DNA from: an uncultured Alphaproteobacteria bacterium
Lineage (GTDB): Bacteria > Pseudomonadota > Alphaproteobacteria > RF32 > CAG-239
Length of the DNA stretch: 44,200 nt
NCBI GenBank assembly: GCA_944391465.1
Contig: CALXTS010000014.1
Span: forward strand, 1 to 44,200
Reading direction: 5' to 3'
Part shown: in pieces, positions 9,386 through 19,137 of the stretch
Layout of the letters: every line of letters starts with the position of its first letter
Numbering within the stretch: position 1 is the stretch's first letter
Program-made: the position numbers and the translations under genes
The notes under the pieces: generated by a model
What the model saw: the letters and a program-made list of their open reading frames with translations, nothing else
What the model was told of the DNA's origin: nothing
Databases searched by the model: none

Positions 9386-10615
9386 ATGGTAGAAGTGTTA
9401 GAAACAGCGTTAGTACGGGGCATAAAAACGCAGATTTTTCGGCTTGTTGTCGGAATGCTGTTCGTTTTATTGTATGCTGTTTCTGCCCATGCCGGAGATA
9501 TAACCTCCATGCGGATAGGACAGGGAATAGGAAACGTCCGCGTTGTTTTTGATGCTGAAAATAAATTCAATTACAAAGTATTTCTGTTGGGAGAACCTCG
9601 GCGTCTGGTTGTCGATACACAAAACATTGATGTTGATGACAGAATAGAAAAAGACATTGAAGCTAATAGTTTTATATCTCAAGTTAGAGTCGGTACCAAT
9701 GGAAGAATAGTCTTTGATTTAAGCAAGCCCGTTGTGGTTAAAAAAGTTTTTATGTTGCCTCCGCAAAGCACTTTTAAGTGGCGTTTTGTTATAGATTTAG
9801 AGGTGGCTTCCGAAAGAGAATTTGCCTCAAAAATTGGTAAAAACAGCGCATTGGAAAGTGGTAATTATAAAACATCTTCCTCTTCTTCGGAGAAAATGAA
9901 TCCTGCACAAACTAAAAAAAGCAAAAAAATCGTTGTCTTAGACCCTGGGCACGGTGGAGTTGATCCGGGAGCAATCGGCGTAAGCGGTGTTTATGAAAAA
10001 AACATCACACTGGCGATGGCTAAAGAGTTAAAAGAATTATTGGAAGATGAGTATGGTTATAAAGTTTATTTAACGCGTAGCCGTGACATTTTTATTCCGT
10101 TGCGTGATCGTGTAAAAATAGCACGCAAGTATGAGGCGGACTTATTCTTATCAATACACGCAGACAGTGCGTATAACCGCAAAGCTCAAGGACTATCTGT
10201 ATATACGCTCTCAGAAAAAGCATCAGACAAAGAAGCAGCAGCTTTGGCAGAGAAAGAAAATAAAGCAGATATCGTAGCCGGATTAAATTTTGCCGAGCAT
10301 TCTAAAGAGGTTTCTGATATTTTACTCAATTTAGCACAAAGGGAAACCATGAACCGTTCTGCCGAGTTTGCTACATTTATGGTTCAGGAAATGAGAAAAT
10401 CTACCCATACGCTGGATGATACGCACCGTTTTGCAGGTTTTGCCGTTTTGAAAGCACCGGATGTGCCTTCTGTTTTAATGGAGTTGGGGTATCTGTCAAA
10501 CAAAAAAGAAGAAAAACTTCTGCAACAAAAATCGTATCGTAAAAAATTGGCGGTTTCTGCCGGAAAAGCCATAAAACGATATTTTGAAAATATGCAACAC
10601 GCATCAGTCTTCTAA
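9386..10615 (+). CDS. amiC: N-acetylmuramoyl-L-alanine amidase (AMIN + amidase_3)
   Basis: A 409-residue periplasmic zinc amidase that cuts the MurNAc-L-Ala bond of peptidoglycan during cell separation. It has a signal anchor at residues 17-36 (ending SAHAG). The AMIN domain follows at about 40-145 and is the septum- or wall-targeting module. After a Ser/Lys linker the amidase_3 domain runs from about 180: VVLDPGHGGVDPGA (first zinc His), GVYEKNITL (zinc Glu), LFLSIHADSA (zinc His) and VLMELGYLSNKKEE (catalytic Glu). The length fits AmiA/B/C enzymes with an AMIN domain. PBP1A follows 111 bp downstream, the usual alphaproteobacterial order, so cotranscription is plausible. The exact Ami paralogue name is by similarity only. 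Confidence 0.93.
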   Translation: MVEVLETALVRGIKTQIFRLVVGMLFVLLYAVSAHAGDITSMRIGQGIGNVRVVFDAENKFNYKVFLLGEPRRLVVDTQNIDVDDRIEKDIEANSFISQVRVGTNGRIVFDLSKPVVVKKVFMLPPQSTFKWRFVIDLEVASEREFASKIGKNSALESGNYKTSSSSSEKMNPAQTKKSKKIVVLDPGHGGVDPGAIGVSGVYEKNITLAMAKELKELLEDEYGYKVYLTRSRDIFIPLRDRVKIARKYEADLFLSIHADSAYNRKAQGLSVYTLSEKASDKEAAALAEKENKADIVAGLNFAEHSKEVSDILLNLAQRETMNRSAEFATFMVQEMRKSTHTLDDTHRFAGFAVLKAPDVPSVLMELGYLSNKKEEKLLQQKSYRKKLAVSAGKAIKRYFENMQHASVF

Positions 10616-10652
10616 AAATAGTAATAATTGTTTGCAAAATGATAAAATTCTT

Positions 10653-10680
10653 TTGCTTTTTAATTTATTTGTAATAGATT
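10653..10680 (+). promoter_or_regulatory. Possible promoter of the PBP1A gene
   Basis: TTGCTT (10653-10658) and TAGATT (10675-10680) are separated by 16 bp, 46 bp before the PBP1A ATG. It is only moderately close to consensus in an AT-rich stretch. Confidence 0.3.
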
Positions 10681-10726
10681 AAACAGCAAATCTTGAGGTA
10701 AATTTTGCAAAATTCATGGGTTAAAA

Positions 10727-13204
10727 ATGCTAAAGACATTATCATCTTTGCTGAGCACATTCTTTTTCTTTGCCGTTATTGGTCTTGTTTTGGCCATTAC
10801 ATCGTATTGGAAAATATCACAAGAACTGCCGGATTTTCATCAGCTTGCTAAATACGAGCCGGCCGTAACAACAAGACTGTATGCCGGAGACGGACAATTA
10901 ATGATGGAATATGCAAATGAGAAACGTTTGTTTGTTCCGGAGGAAAAAATTCCGGATTTGGTAAAAAAAGCCTTTATAGCAGCAGAAGATAAAAATTTTT
11001 ATACCCACTCCGGCGTTGATTTTATGGGAATAGCTCGTGCTGTAGTCATTAATATCAAAAACATCGGTCGAGGACGCCGTCCGACGGGAGCATCGACAAT
11101 AACTCAACAGGTAGCAAAAAATTTTTTGCTGACATCGGAGCTTTCTTACATACGCAAGATTAAAGAGGCAATTTTAGCCACCAAAATAGAACAAGCATTT
11201 ACCAAACAACACATATTGGAACTTTATTTGAATGAAATATATCTCGGAAATCGAGCATATGGAGTTGCAGCGGCCGCATTAAATTATTTTGGAAAATCTC
11301 TTGATGATTTATCACTGGAAGAAATTGCATATCTGGCAGCACTTCCCAAAGGTCCAAACAACTACCAACCATCTCGAAATTATGAGGCTGCCGTTATACG
11401 CCGAAATTGGGTAATTGACCGAATGGTAGAAGAAGGATTCGTTGAAGAGGCAGATGCACAAACAGCAAAACAACGTCCGTTAGAAACATTGGAAAAAAGA
11501 GGAGAGTTTGTTAAAGGAGCAGAATACTTCAGTGAAGAGGTTCGTCGCCAAGTAAAGAGTAAATTCGGAGAAGACGCGTTATATGAAGGAGGGCTGCTGA
11601 TTCGAACAACGCTTAATCCCAAACTTCAAGAAATAGCAACCCGTGCTTTTCAAACAGAAATTCGCAATTATGACTTACGCCATGGCTGGAGAGGGCCGTT
11701 AGCAAACATTTTATTAGATGAAAATTATCGAAACCGTTTGCAAGAAGTTGTTCCGCCTCCGGGACGTGAAAGTAGTTGGATTAAAGCTGTGGTACTGGAT
11801 GTTAATAATGAGAAAGCAATTATTGAGACAGAAAAGGGTGCAAGCGGAATAATTCCGGTTTCAGTACTCGAGTGGGCCAGAAAAAATTTAAAAAATCAAT
11901 CCGTCGGTAATGCTCCGAAGTATGCTTCTGAAGTTTTATCTAAAGGAGATGTCATACTGGTAGAAAAAATGTCGGAAAAAGAAATTGCCGATAAAAAAGT
12001 TGCGGCGAATTCTTATTTTTTACGACAAGTTCCGGATGTTGAAGGCGGATTAATTGCTCTGGACCCGCATACGGGGAAAGTCTTGGCAATGGTCGGCGGT
12101 TACTCGTTTAAAAAATCTCAATTTAATCGTGCCACACAAGCTCTTAGACAAACCGGTTCAGCATTTAAACCGATTGTTTACTTGGCGGCTCTTGATAATG
12201 GTTATTCTCCGACGGATTTGATTCTTGATGCACCTTTTGTGTTAGATCAAGGTCCGGGAAAACCAAAATGGAAGCCTGTCAATTATTCCAAAAAGTTTTA
12301 TGGATTAATGACTTTGCGTCAGGGAATTGAAAAATCCAGAAACTTGATGACGGTTCGACTGGCTCAGGATTTGGGTATGGATAAAGTTGCCGAGTATGCA
12401 AAAAAAATGGGTGTAAATGATAATCTGCCTCCACTACTGTCAATGTCGCTTGGCGCCGGAGAGACCAAGTTAATTAATATGGCCTCAGCCTACGGAATTA
12501 TGGTCAATGGCGGAAAAAAAGTTTCACCATACTTTATCGAGCGTATTCAAGACCGTAAAGGAAAAACAATATACAAACATGATGAACGCCCTTGCGAGGA
12601 ATGTGTACAGGACAGTTGGCACCAACAAGCCTTACCGAAAATTCCTGATATGAGAGAACAAATTGTTGATCCGCTCAGTGCCTACCAAATGGTTAGTATT
12701 TTGGAAGGTGTTGCCCAATATGGTACGGCAGCACGTTTACGCTCATTAAAAAAACATATAGCCGGAAAAACCGGAACAACAAATAAAAACCAAGATGCAT
12801 GGTTTGTAGGATTTTCGCCAGATTTGGTTGTTGCTGTATATGTTGGGTTTGATGAACCTCGAAGCCTCGGTCGCTATGAAACCGGAGCTGCATCGGCACT
12901 TCCTATTTTCCACAATTTCATGAGAGAAGCATTGGCCGACCAGTCAGATGTTCCATTCCGAATTCCGGCAGGAATAAAGTTGGTCAGAGTTAATCATAAT
13001 ACCGGGAAACCGGCTAAACCGACAGATAAAGTTGTGATTACGGAAGCTCTAAAGCCTGAGTTTAATTTTGATTCAAAGAAACAAAGGGTTATCGGAAGCT
13101 CATCACAACAATCGGAAGAAAATTCAAACAATGAAACTGTAATAGAAAACGATAATTTTGCCGATAGTGAAAATTCAGATTTTCAACTCGGAACACAATA
13201 CTAA
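10727..13204 (+). CDS. mrcA: Penicillin-binding protein 1A, bifunctional transglycosylase/transpeptidase
   Basis: An 825-residue class A PBP that polymerises and cross-links peptidoglycan in the periplasm. An N-terminal membrane anchor (residues 9-27) is followed by the GT51 glycosyltransferase domain, with catalytic Glu in AFIAAEDKNFYTHSGVD (about 86) and the GRRPTGASTITQQ motif. An OB-like insert follows. The transpeptidase domain has the active-site SxxK in TGSAFKP (about 477), SRN in EKSRNLM and KTGT in AGKTGTTN. All catalytic motifs are intact. The C-terminus is a polar Asn/Ser/Glu-rich tail. It lies downstream of the amidase and 15 bp before prfB. Confidence 0.96.
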   Translation: MLKTLSSLLSTFFFFAVIGLVLAITSYWKISQELPDFHQLAKYEPAVTTRLYAGDGQLMMEYANEKRLFVPEEKIPDLVKKAFIAAEDKNFYTHSGVDFMGIARAVVINIKNIGRGRRPTGASTITQQVAKNFLLTSELSYIRKIKEAILATKIEQAFTKQHILELYLNEIYLGNRAYGVAAAALNYFGKSLDDLSLEEIAYLAALPKGPNNYQPSRNYEAAVIRRNWVIDRMVEEGFVEEADAQTAKQRPLETLEKRGEFVKGAEYFSEEVRRQVKSKFGEDALYEGGLLIRTTLNPKLQEIATRAFQTEIRNYDLRHGWRGPLANILLDENYRNRLQEVVPPPGRESSWIKAVVLDVNNEKAIIETEKGASGIIPVSVLEWARKNLKNQSVGNAPKYASEVLSKGDVILVEKMSEKEIADKKVAANSYFLRQVPDVEGGLIALDPHTGKVLAMVGGYSFKKSQFNRATQALRQTGSAFKPIVYLAALDNGYSPTDLILDAPFVLDQGPGKPKWKPVNYSKKFYGLMTLRQGIEKSRNLMTVRLAQDLGMDKVAEYAKKMGVNDNLPPLLSMSLGAGETKLINMASAYGIMVNGGKKVSPYFIERIQDRKGKTIYKHDERPCEECVQDSWHQQALPKIPDMREQIVDPLSAYQMVSILEGVAQYGTAARLRSLKKHIAGKTGTTNKNQDAWFVGFSPDLVVAVYVGFDEPRSLGRYETGAASALPIFHNFMREALADQSDVPFRIPAGIKLVRVNHNTGKPAKPTDKVVITEALKPEFNFDSKKQRVIGSSSQQSEENSNNETVIENDNFADSENSDFQLGTQY

Positions 13205-13219
13205 AGGAAAGAGAAGTCA

Positions 13220-14318
13220 ATGAGAGCCGAAATTTATGAACTGACGTCAACAATCAAGCAGTCTTTAGACCTGCTGAGGAGGTCTCTTTGACTATGATAA
13301 TTCATGCCTTCGTCTAGAGGAGTTAAACGCTTTAACGGCAGATGCCGGCATATGGGAAAATCCACAAAAAGCCCAACAGCTGATGAGTGAAAAAAACAAC
13401 CTCGAGTTTAATTTGAATAATTTTAAAAACATGGAAAGTACATTAAAGGATTTAAGTGAACTTTCCGAATTAGCGGAAGCTGAAAATGATGATGACGTAA
13501 TCAATGATGTGATTAATCAGCTAGAAAAGCTGAAAGCAGAGGTTAAACACGGGGAACTTGAAGCCTTGCTTTCCGGAGAAGTAGATGGCAATGACGCTTA
13601 TTTGGAGGTTCATTCGGGTAGCGGAGGAACAGAAGCGCAGGATTGGGCAGAAATGCTGTTAAGAATGTACACGCGCTGGGCAGAAATGCACAAATACAAA
13701 GTAGAATATGTAGAAGAGACAGAAGGTGAAGTTGCCGGTTTAAAATCAGCAACCGTTAAAATTTGCGGGCATAATGCATATGGCTGGTTAAAAAATGAAA
13801 GCGGCGTTCATCGATTGGTAAGAATATCCCCGTTTGACAGTAACGCCCGTCGTCATACCAGTTTTGCTTCCGTAGGTGTCTATCCCGTAATAGATGATGA
13901 AATAGAAATTACCATAAATGAGTCTGATTGTCGGGTGGATACATATCGGGCATCGGGAGCCGGCGGTCAGCACATTAACAAGACAGATTCTGCGGTCAGA
14001 ATTACCCATATTCCAACAGGTATTGTTGTACAATGCCAAAACCAACGTTCTCAATTTCAAAACAGAGAGGCTGCATGGAAAATGCTCAAAGCCAGACTTT
14101 ATGAAAGGGAGCTTAAAAAAAGAGAAGATGCAGCAGAAGCAGAAAGAGATAATCAGGGAGATAATGGTTGGGGGTATCAAATTCGCTCATATGTTCTTCA
14201 GCCGTATAAAATGGTTAAAGATTTAAGAACAAACGTCGAAACCTCGGACTGCAAAGCTGTTTTAGATGGTGAAATAGATTTATTTTTAGCTGCATCATTG
14301 GCAGATAAAGTAGGATAA
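13220..14318 (+). CDS. prfB: Peptide chain release factor 2 with programmed +1 frameshift
   Basis: RF2 terminates translation at UGA and UAA. The gene reads 23 codons from the ATG at 13220 to an in-frame TGA at 13289-13291. The frame then shifts +1 after CTT (13286-13288) and continues with GAC (13290-13292) to the stop at 14316-14318, giving 365 residues, the standard RF2 length. The shift site is the classic CTT TGA C preceded by the internal SD AGGAGG (13277-13282). Key motifs are SPF (VRISPFDSNARRHTS), which reads the stop codon, and GGQ (ASGAGGQHINK), which triggers peptide release. Low RF2 favours frameshifting and so restores RF2, a known autoregulatory loop. The SD for the start is aaaggaaagagaa. 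Confidence 0.97.
13277..13292 (+). promoter_or_regulatory. prfB +1 frameshift signal
   Basis: AGGAGG (13277-13282) sits three bases before the CTT TGA C slippery stop (13286-13292). The spacing matches the known RF2 recoding element. In-frame TGA at 13289-13291 would otherwise stop translation after 23 codons. Confidence 0.95.
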
Positions 14319-14323
14319 AAAAG

Positions 14324-15184
14324 ATGCGTAGAATATTCAGAATAACAGGTAAACTAATTAAGAATGTAATATTTTGGTTTATAGTCGGGTATTTTTCTTT
14401 TTGCACGGCAGTTATTGTTCGTCCGGAATGGTTCTTTTATCACCCAGACAAAACACCATCAGAAATAAATAAAGCCCGAGCTGACGGATATCAAGCACAA
14501 CGCGTTGAATTTTCTTCTGAAGACGGAACTCGTCTCCATGCCTGGTACACCGCTCCGAAAGGTAAAAAGCCGATAATCGTTTTTTTTCATGGCAATTCAT
14601 ATAAAATAGAAAATTTTTATCATAAATTGATTCCGTTAATGAGAGAGGGATATGGAACAATTATTCCGGAATACCGCGGATTCGGAGGTGTTGAAGGCAG
14701 AATAACCCAAAAAGGACTTACCGACGATGCTTTGGCAACGGTTAAATATTTATCGAAAAAAGGTTTTAAAAACGCCCAAATAGTTTTATATGGGATGTCC
14801 TTAGGCTCACACATGGCGGTCAATACGGCTTATCAGCTTGGCTATAAAAAGCCGTTTCGCGGTGTTATTCTTGAAGTTCCGTTTGATACATTACCTAATG
14901 TGGCAAGAAAAATCGTAAAATTTCCATTGCCGATAGATTTTTTAATTAAAGAACAATATGATAACATTTCCATGATAGAGCATTTGCACGCACCGCTTTT
15001 AGTAATGGGAGGCGAAGAAGATAAGGTTGTTCCTGTCGAATTAGCGAAAACCCTTTATAAAAAAGCGGTTAATCCTAAAAAAATAATTATATATCCCAAT
15101 GCAGGGCATAATGATTTGTATGAACATAAAAATTACAAGGATATTCTGAGTTGGTTGAAAGATAATGAAAAAAATAGACCTTAA
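14324..15184 (+). CDS. Membrane-anchored alpha/beta hydrolase (BEM46/ABHD13-like)
   Basis: A 286-residue serine hydrolase with one N-terminal membrane segment (about residues 9-30). The fold is alpha/beta hydrolase: oxyanion motif VFFHGNSY, nucleophile elbow LYGMSLGSH (Ser), acid in GGEEDKVVP (Asp) and catalytic His in PNAGHNDL. This matches the BEM46/ABHD13-17 type with YRGFGG after the oxyanion loop. The substrate is unknown; family members are esterases or thioesterases. It starts 5 bp after prfB, and its last 20 bp overlap the AsmA-like gene, so the two are probably coexpressed. Confidence 0.88.
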   Translation: MRRIFRITGKLIKNVIFWFIVGYFSFCTAVIVRPEWFFYHPDKTPSEINKARADGYQAQRVEFSSEDGTRLHAWYTAPKGKKPIIVFFHGNSYKIENFYHKLIPLMREGYGTIIPEYRGFGGVEGRITQKGLTDDALATVKYLSKKGFKNAQIVLYGMSLGSHMAVNTAYQLGYKKPFRGVILEVPFDTLPNVARKIVKFPLPIDFLIKEQYDNISMIEHLHAPLLVMGGEEDKVVPVELAKTLYKKAVNPKKIIIYPNAGHNDLYEHKNYKDILSWLKDNEKNRP

Positions 15185-18100
15185 AACATATAAACTGTAC
15201 AAACTGACAGATTATATCGGCGTTATCTTTTTGATAATGCTGTTGGTCTTTATTTGGCAATTATACCGAGGCCCGATATCTATTCCGTTTTTAAAACCTT
15301 ATATTATTAAAGCGTTGAATCATGATGATGCCGAATATCAGGTAACATTGGATTCTGTTAATTTGGAATTGGTTCGTTCAATAAAACCGCTGAGAATTAT
15401 AGCCAATAACGTGGTTTATCGAAAAAACAATGATGAATTGGTAATTAATGCGCCCAAAACCTCTGTATCATTCAGTATTAAAGCCTTATTGAGAGGTGTA
15501 ATAGCCCCGTCAAATATAAAAGTTGAGCATCCGAGTGTTTATATTTTTACAACCTACGGCGTAGATAAGGTAAAAAAAGAAGAAGTAAATCAAAAAAAAC
15601 TTACATACTATATGGAGGAATTGGAAGAGTTTTTGGAAAGATTTAATTCCGAAGATAAACTTTATCCTGAAAGCTATATCAACGGAATTAACATTCATAA
15701 TGCTGAAGTTGAATTTCATGAAGTTGACTTAGGGCAAAAGTGGGTTCTTTCAGATGTGAACTATCGTTTTGAGAGAAAGATTTTGGGGCTTGAAACAGAA
15801 GCAAACGCTCTTGTTAAATTTAATGATACAACGTCTTCTTTAGGCGTTGAATTAGAGTACAGCCCGCTGAAGAATAAAGTATTTACGGAGTTTTATTTTT
15901 CAGATCTAATCCCGGCTAATTTAATAGATATGATTATTTCTCGCCAAGAAAAAAGAGATATTTATCAAGTGGATATACCAGTTAACGGCAGAATAAAACT
16001 TACGGTTGATGTTGATGAAGTTGTAAAAAATATAGATTCATTGGCAGATAATATAAATACAACAATAGAGGATATAAATTTTGAATTTGAAGGCGGCAAC
16101 GGAAGAATAGTCTTTTCGGAAAAAGAGTCGTTTAACGTTTCATCTTTAGTTTTCAAAGGCCAGCTGGAAGGAGATATGGACAGCGTTAACATAAAAAATG
16201 CTTCGGCAATGCTGGATGGACAAGAAGTCAAATTGGGACTGACTGCAACGGGATTAAAAAATTACTTTTTAAAATCAAGCCCTAAAGATTTGCAAGTTGA
16301 ATTAAAGGCGGCGGTTTCAGGTTTACCGATTAATAATCTTTATGACTACTGGCCGCGATATATTTCCCCCAAAGCATGGGATTGGTGCAAAGAAAGTTTA
16401 GCCGATGGAGTGATTAACGACGCTGATTTCTCATTTAAATTCGGGTATGATAAAAGCAAAAAATCTTTTGGATTTAAGGATTTGAGCGGAAGCAGTCGTA
16501 TCAGCGGAGCCAGTCTTGATTATCTGACGGGAATGCCCAAAATTACTTCAATAGATGGGAATATTCAGTTCCATCTTGATAAATTATTGATAGATTTTAA
16601 TAAAGGTATTTCAGATGATGTTATCTTAAACGGCGGTAATGTTGAACTCTATGACTTGGATAAAGAAGACAATTTTGCCAAAATAAATTTGCAGGCGGTG
16701 GGTTCGATAACGGATATTTTAAAATTGATAGACCATAAACCATTGGAATACACGTCAGCAATGGGGATTAATCCCGAAACCATCAAAGGAACAGCCAATA
16801 CAGACTTGGGGTTGGAATTTGAAATGAAGACGGATTTAACGCCTGAGGAAGTTAATGTAAATATAAAATCTCAGCTGAATGATATTGTTATTAATGATGT
16901 GATACAAGGAAAAAAAATAGAAGCAAAAAGATTGGATTTATTAGCAACCAATAAAAATCTACTTATTACCGGAGTAACTAATTTTGAAGGTTTGCCGATT
17001 AATCTGTTATGGGATGAGAATTTTACGGCCAAAAATTACAACAGCAAATATCAATTAAGTTTTAATTTTGATAATAATATGAAAGAGAAACTCGGAATAG
17101 ATTTCTCGGCTCTCAGCGCTCCGTATATTCAGGGTTCGGTGCCGACAGAAGCCATAATTACAACGTACGATAACGATAAAATTAATATAAATGTAAAAGG
17201 AAACCTGAAAAGCGCAAAAATTGATTACTCATTCTTAGGTCTAAAGAAAAATTCAGGCGTTTCAGGAGAAATTACCGCCAGTATAGATATGGAAAAGGGA
17301 ATAGTGAAAAATGTTCCTAATTTTAGTTTATCAAAGCCGGATTTCAATATAGACGGAGAAATGTCTTTTACGCCGGACGGAAAAATCAAAGAAGTAAATA
17401 TCAAAAAAATTAAAGGCCCCAAAACATCGGCGAATGCGCGGATAGAATTTTTAGAGCAACCGGAAAAAGTAAAAATTACGGTATCAGGAAACAGTTATAA
17501 TCTATCAGACTTTTTTGCCAAAGATGAAAGTGAAATTCAAGAGGCCAAGAAACGCCGTAAGCAACTAAAACTAAAAAATCTGGATGATGAAGATAAAGAT
17601 GAACTTGAAGATGTCATGACTGCGGATATTAATATAGCGGTAAACAGTCTTTGGACGAACGAAAATATAGCTATTCGGAATTTTGCCGGTTCAGCTAAAT
17701 TAGTAAATGGAATTGGAATACAGGATATGCACCTGATTGGTGATTTTATCCCTAAAAAGAAAAGCAAAAAAGAAAAAAAAGCTCAGTTGAAGCTAGATTA
17801 TGATGCGCGTCCCAATAATGAATATTTATTGACGATAGAAAGTGATGATGCCGGTTCAACGCTAAAGTTTTTAAGACTTTATGATAATATGAGCGGAGGA
17901 AAATTAAGCATAAATGCCCGCCGAAGTGCAGATAAAAATTTGATAGGACATGCAAAGATAAGAGATTTTAATATTTATAATACGCCGGTTTTTGCCAAAC
18001 TGTTGACCGTCGCATCATTAAGCGGAATGGTTAATTTACTGACGGGAGAAGGAATTGTATTTTCACATTTTGATGCTCCGTTTGAATATAAAAATAAAGT

Positions 18101-18413
18101 TTTGAGTATTAATGATGCGAACGCCTTTGGAAATGTTGTCGGAATAACCGCAAAAGGAAGATATTACTATAAATATCAAGAGTTCAATATAGATGGAGTC
18201 ATAGCTCCGGCATATGGCTTAAATACATTTATAGGGAGTATACCGATAGTCGGGAATCTTTTGAGTGGAAAAGATGGAACGGTTTTTGCAGCAAACTATA
18301 AAATTACCGGAGACATAGATGATCCGAAAATTAAAATAAATCCGTTATCGGCGCTTAGTCCAAATTCATTAAAAGAGCTGATGTCATCAATATTTGGAAG
18401 TAAAGATGAATAA
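15165..18413 (+). CDS. AsmA-like/DUF3971 envelope protein (YhdP/TamB-type lipid-bridge superfamily)
   Basis: A 1082-residue protein with one N-terminal membrane segment (about 17-33, GVIFLIMLLVFIW) and a very long periplasmic beta-rich part. The N-terminal DUF3971-like segment has PKTSVSFSIKALLRG and IKVEHPSVYIF. The AsmA-like C-terminal module includes FAKLLTVASLSGMVNLLTGE, VIAPAYGLNTFIGSIPIVG and GDIDDPKIKINPLSALSP. Such proteins are thought to form hydrophobic channels moving phospholipid from the inner to the outer membrane, so lipid transport is inferred from the family. A lysine-rich charged patch lies around 785-815. Its start is inside the preceding hydrolase gene, and its last 8 bp overlap the next gene. 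Confidence 0.88.
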   Translation: MKKIDLKTYKLYKLTDYIGVIFLIMLLVFIWQLYRGPISIPFLKPYIIKALNHDDAEYQVTLDSVNLELVRSIKPLRIIANNVVYRKNNDELVINAPKTSVSFSIKALLRGVIAPSNIKVEHPSVYIFTTYGVDKVKKEEVNQKKLTYYMEELEEFLERFNSEDKLYPESYINGINIHNAEVEFHEVDLGQKWVLSDVNYRFERKILGLETEANALVKFNDTTSSLGVELEYSPLKNKVFTEFYFSDLIPANLIDMIISRQEKRDIYQVDIPVNGRIKLTVDVDEVVKNIDSLADNINTTIEDINFEFEGGNGRIVFSEKESFNVSSLVFKGQLEGDMDSVNIKNASAMLDGQEVKLGLTATGLKNYFLKSSPKDLQVELKAAVSGLPINNLYDYWPRYISPKAWDWCKESLADGVINDADFSFKFGYDKSKKSFGFKDLSGSSRISGASLDYLTGMPKITSIDGNIQFHLDKLLIDFNKGISDDVILNGGNVELYDLDKEDNFAKINLQAVGSITDILKLIDHKPLEYTSAMGINPETIKGTANTDLGLEFEMKTDLTPEEVNVNIKSQLNDIVINDVIQGKKIEAKRLDLLATNKNLLITGVTNFEGLPINLLWDENFTAKNYNSKYQLSFNFDNNMKEKLGIDFSALSAPYIQGSVPTEAIITTYDNDKININVKGNLKSAKIDYSFLGLKKNSGVSGEITASIDMEKGIVKNVPNFSLSKPDFNIDGEMSFTPDGKIKEVNIKKIKGPKTSANARIEFLEQPEKVKITVSGNSYNLSDFFAKDESEIQEAKKRRKQLKLKNLDDEDKDELEDVMTADINIAVNSLWTNENIAIRNFAGSAKLVNGIGIQDMHLIGDFIPKKKSKKEKKAQLKLDYDARPNNEYLLTIESDDAGSTLKFLRLYDNMSGGKLSINARRSADKNLIGHAKIRDFNIYNTPVFAKLLTVASLSGMVNLLTGEGIVFSHFDAPFEYKNKVLSINDANAFGNVVGITAKGRYYYKYQEFNIDGVIAPAYGLNTFIGSIPIVGNLLSGKDGTVFAANYKITGDIDDPKIKINPLSALSPNSLKELMSSIFGSKDE

Positions 18414-18894
18414 ATGTTTACTCAAAATAGGATTGGATTTTCATGGTGTTATAAACAAACGTCCCGAGTTTTTTTCGGAGTTTTGTAATTTAGCATTGCA
18501 AAGAGGGTATGAAATACATGTAATAACCGGAGGTCCGCTTGAAGTTGTAAAAGAAATGCTGAATAAATGGCATGTTCGATACAGTCATATTTTTGCAATT
18601 TTAGATTATTATGAAAGTGCTGGAAATGTCAGCTATTTTGAAAACGGAGAGATAAAAGTACCAGCCCAATTATGGGATACGGCCAAAGCAGAATACTGTA
18701 TGCGCCACGGAATAAATATGCACATTGATGATAGTTCGCAGTATGTCAAATGGTTTTCAACTCCATACTGCCACTACGATGTTGAAAGTTGTTGCTGCAC
18801 AACAGAAAATTCCAATAGTATAGATTTTAGCCAAACGCCGGAGAAAACACTTACCGAAATAGAAAGAATAGTTTCAAAGGTTCAGTATTACTAA
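18406..18894 (+). CDS. Small HAD-like hydrolase/nucleotidase-like protein
   Basis: A 162-residue cytoplasmic protein with HAD-like features: motif I LKIGLDFHGVINKRP (DxHG instead of the usual DxDG), motif II YEIHVITGGP (Thr) and a late motif MHIDDSSQYVKW (paired Asp). The second Asp of motif I is replaced by His, so it may act differently from classical phosphatases. ATG 18406 is chosen because GGAAG lies 6-7 nt upstream and no SD serves the earlier in-frame ATG at 18394. It overlaps the AsmA-like gene by 8 bp, so it probably belongs to that operon. The substrate is unknown. Confidence 0.75.
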   Translation: MNKCLLKIGLDFHGVINKRPEFFSEFCNLALQRGYEIHVITGGPLEVVKEMLNKWHVRYSHIFAILDYYESAGNVSYFENGEIKVPAQLWDTAKAEYCMRHGINMHIDDSSQYVKWFSTPYCHYDVESCCCTTENSNSIDFSQTPEKTLTEIERIVSKVQYY

Positions 18895-18897
18895 ACG

Positions 18898-19128
18898 TTA
18901 TTTGTAAGTAAGTTTAACGGCAATACTGCGGCTTTGAGAAAGGATTTGCTCCAATTTTTTGATATTTGGTTTTTGAGACTGTCTAGCCTTGGCAAGGTTC
19001 ATGGTTTGAGCCAAGCAGTAATTGTTCATTCCGGTACGCAATTGAATTTCAGGGCGCGGCAAAATATCATAATGGTTTTCGAAATTAGAAAGGGAATCAG
19101 AATGATTTTTCAAATAAATATCAGACAT
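18898..19128 (-). CDS. Small unknown protein downstream of the repressor
   Basis: A 76-residue protein (MSDIYLKNHSDSLSNFENHY) with no recognised domain and a basic C-terminal half (KPNIKKLEQILSQSRSIAVK). It starts 9 bp after the repressor stop with SD GGAG at good distance, so it is cotranscribed with it. Its stop is 3 bp from the convergent HAD-like gene. It could be an accessory or anti-repressor-type phage protein, but nothing in the sequence proves that. Confidence 0.65.
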   Translation of the reverse strand: MSDIYLKNHSDSLSNFENHYDILPRPEIQLRTGMNNYCLAQTMNLAKARQSQKPNIKKLEQILSQSRSIAVKLTYK

Positions 19129-19137
19129 ACAGTCTCC

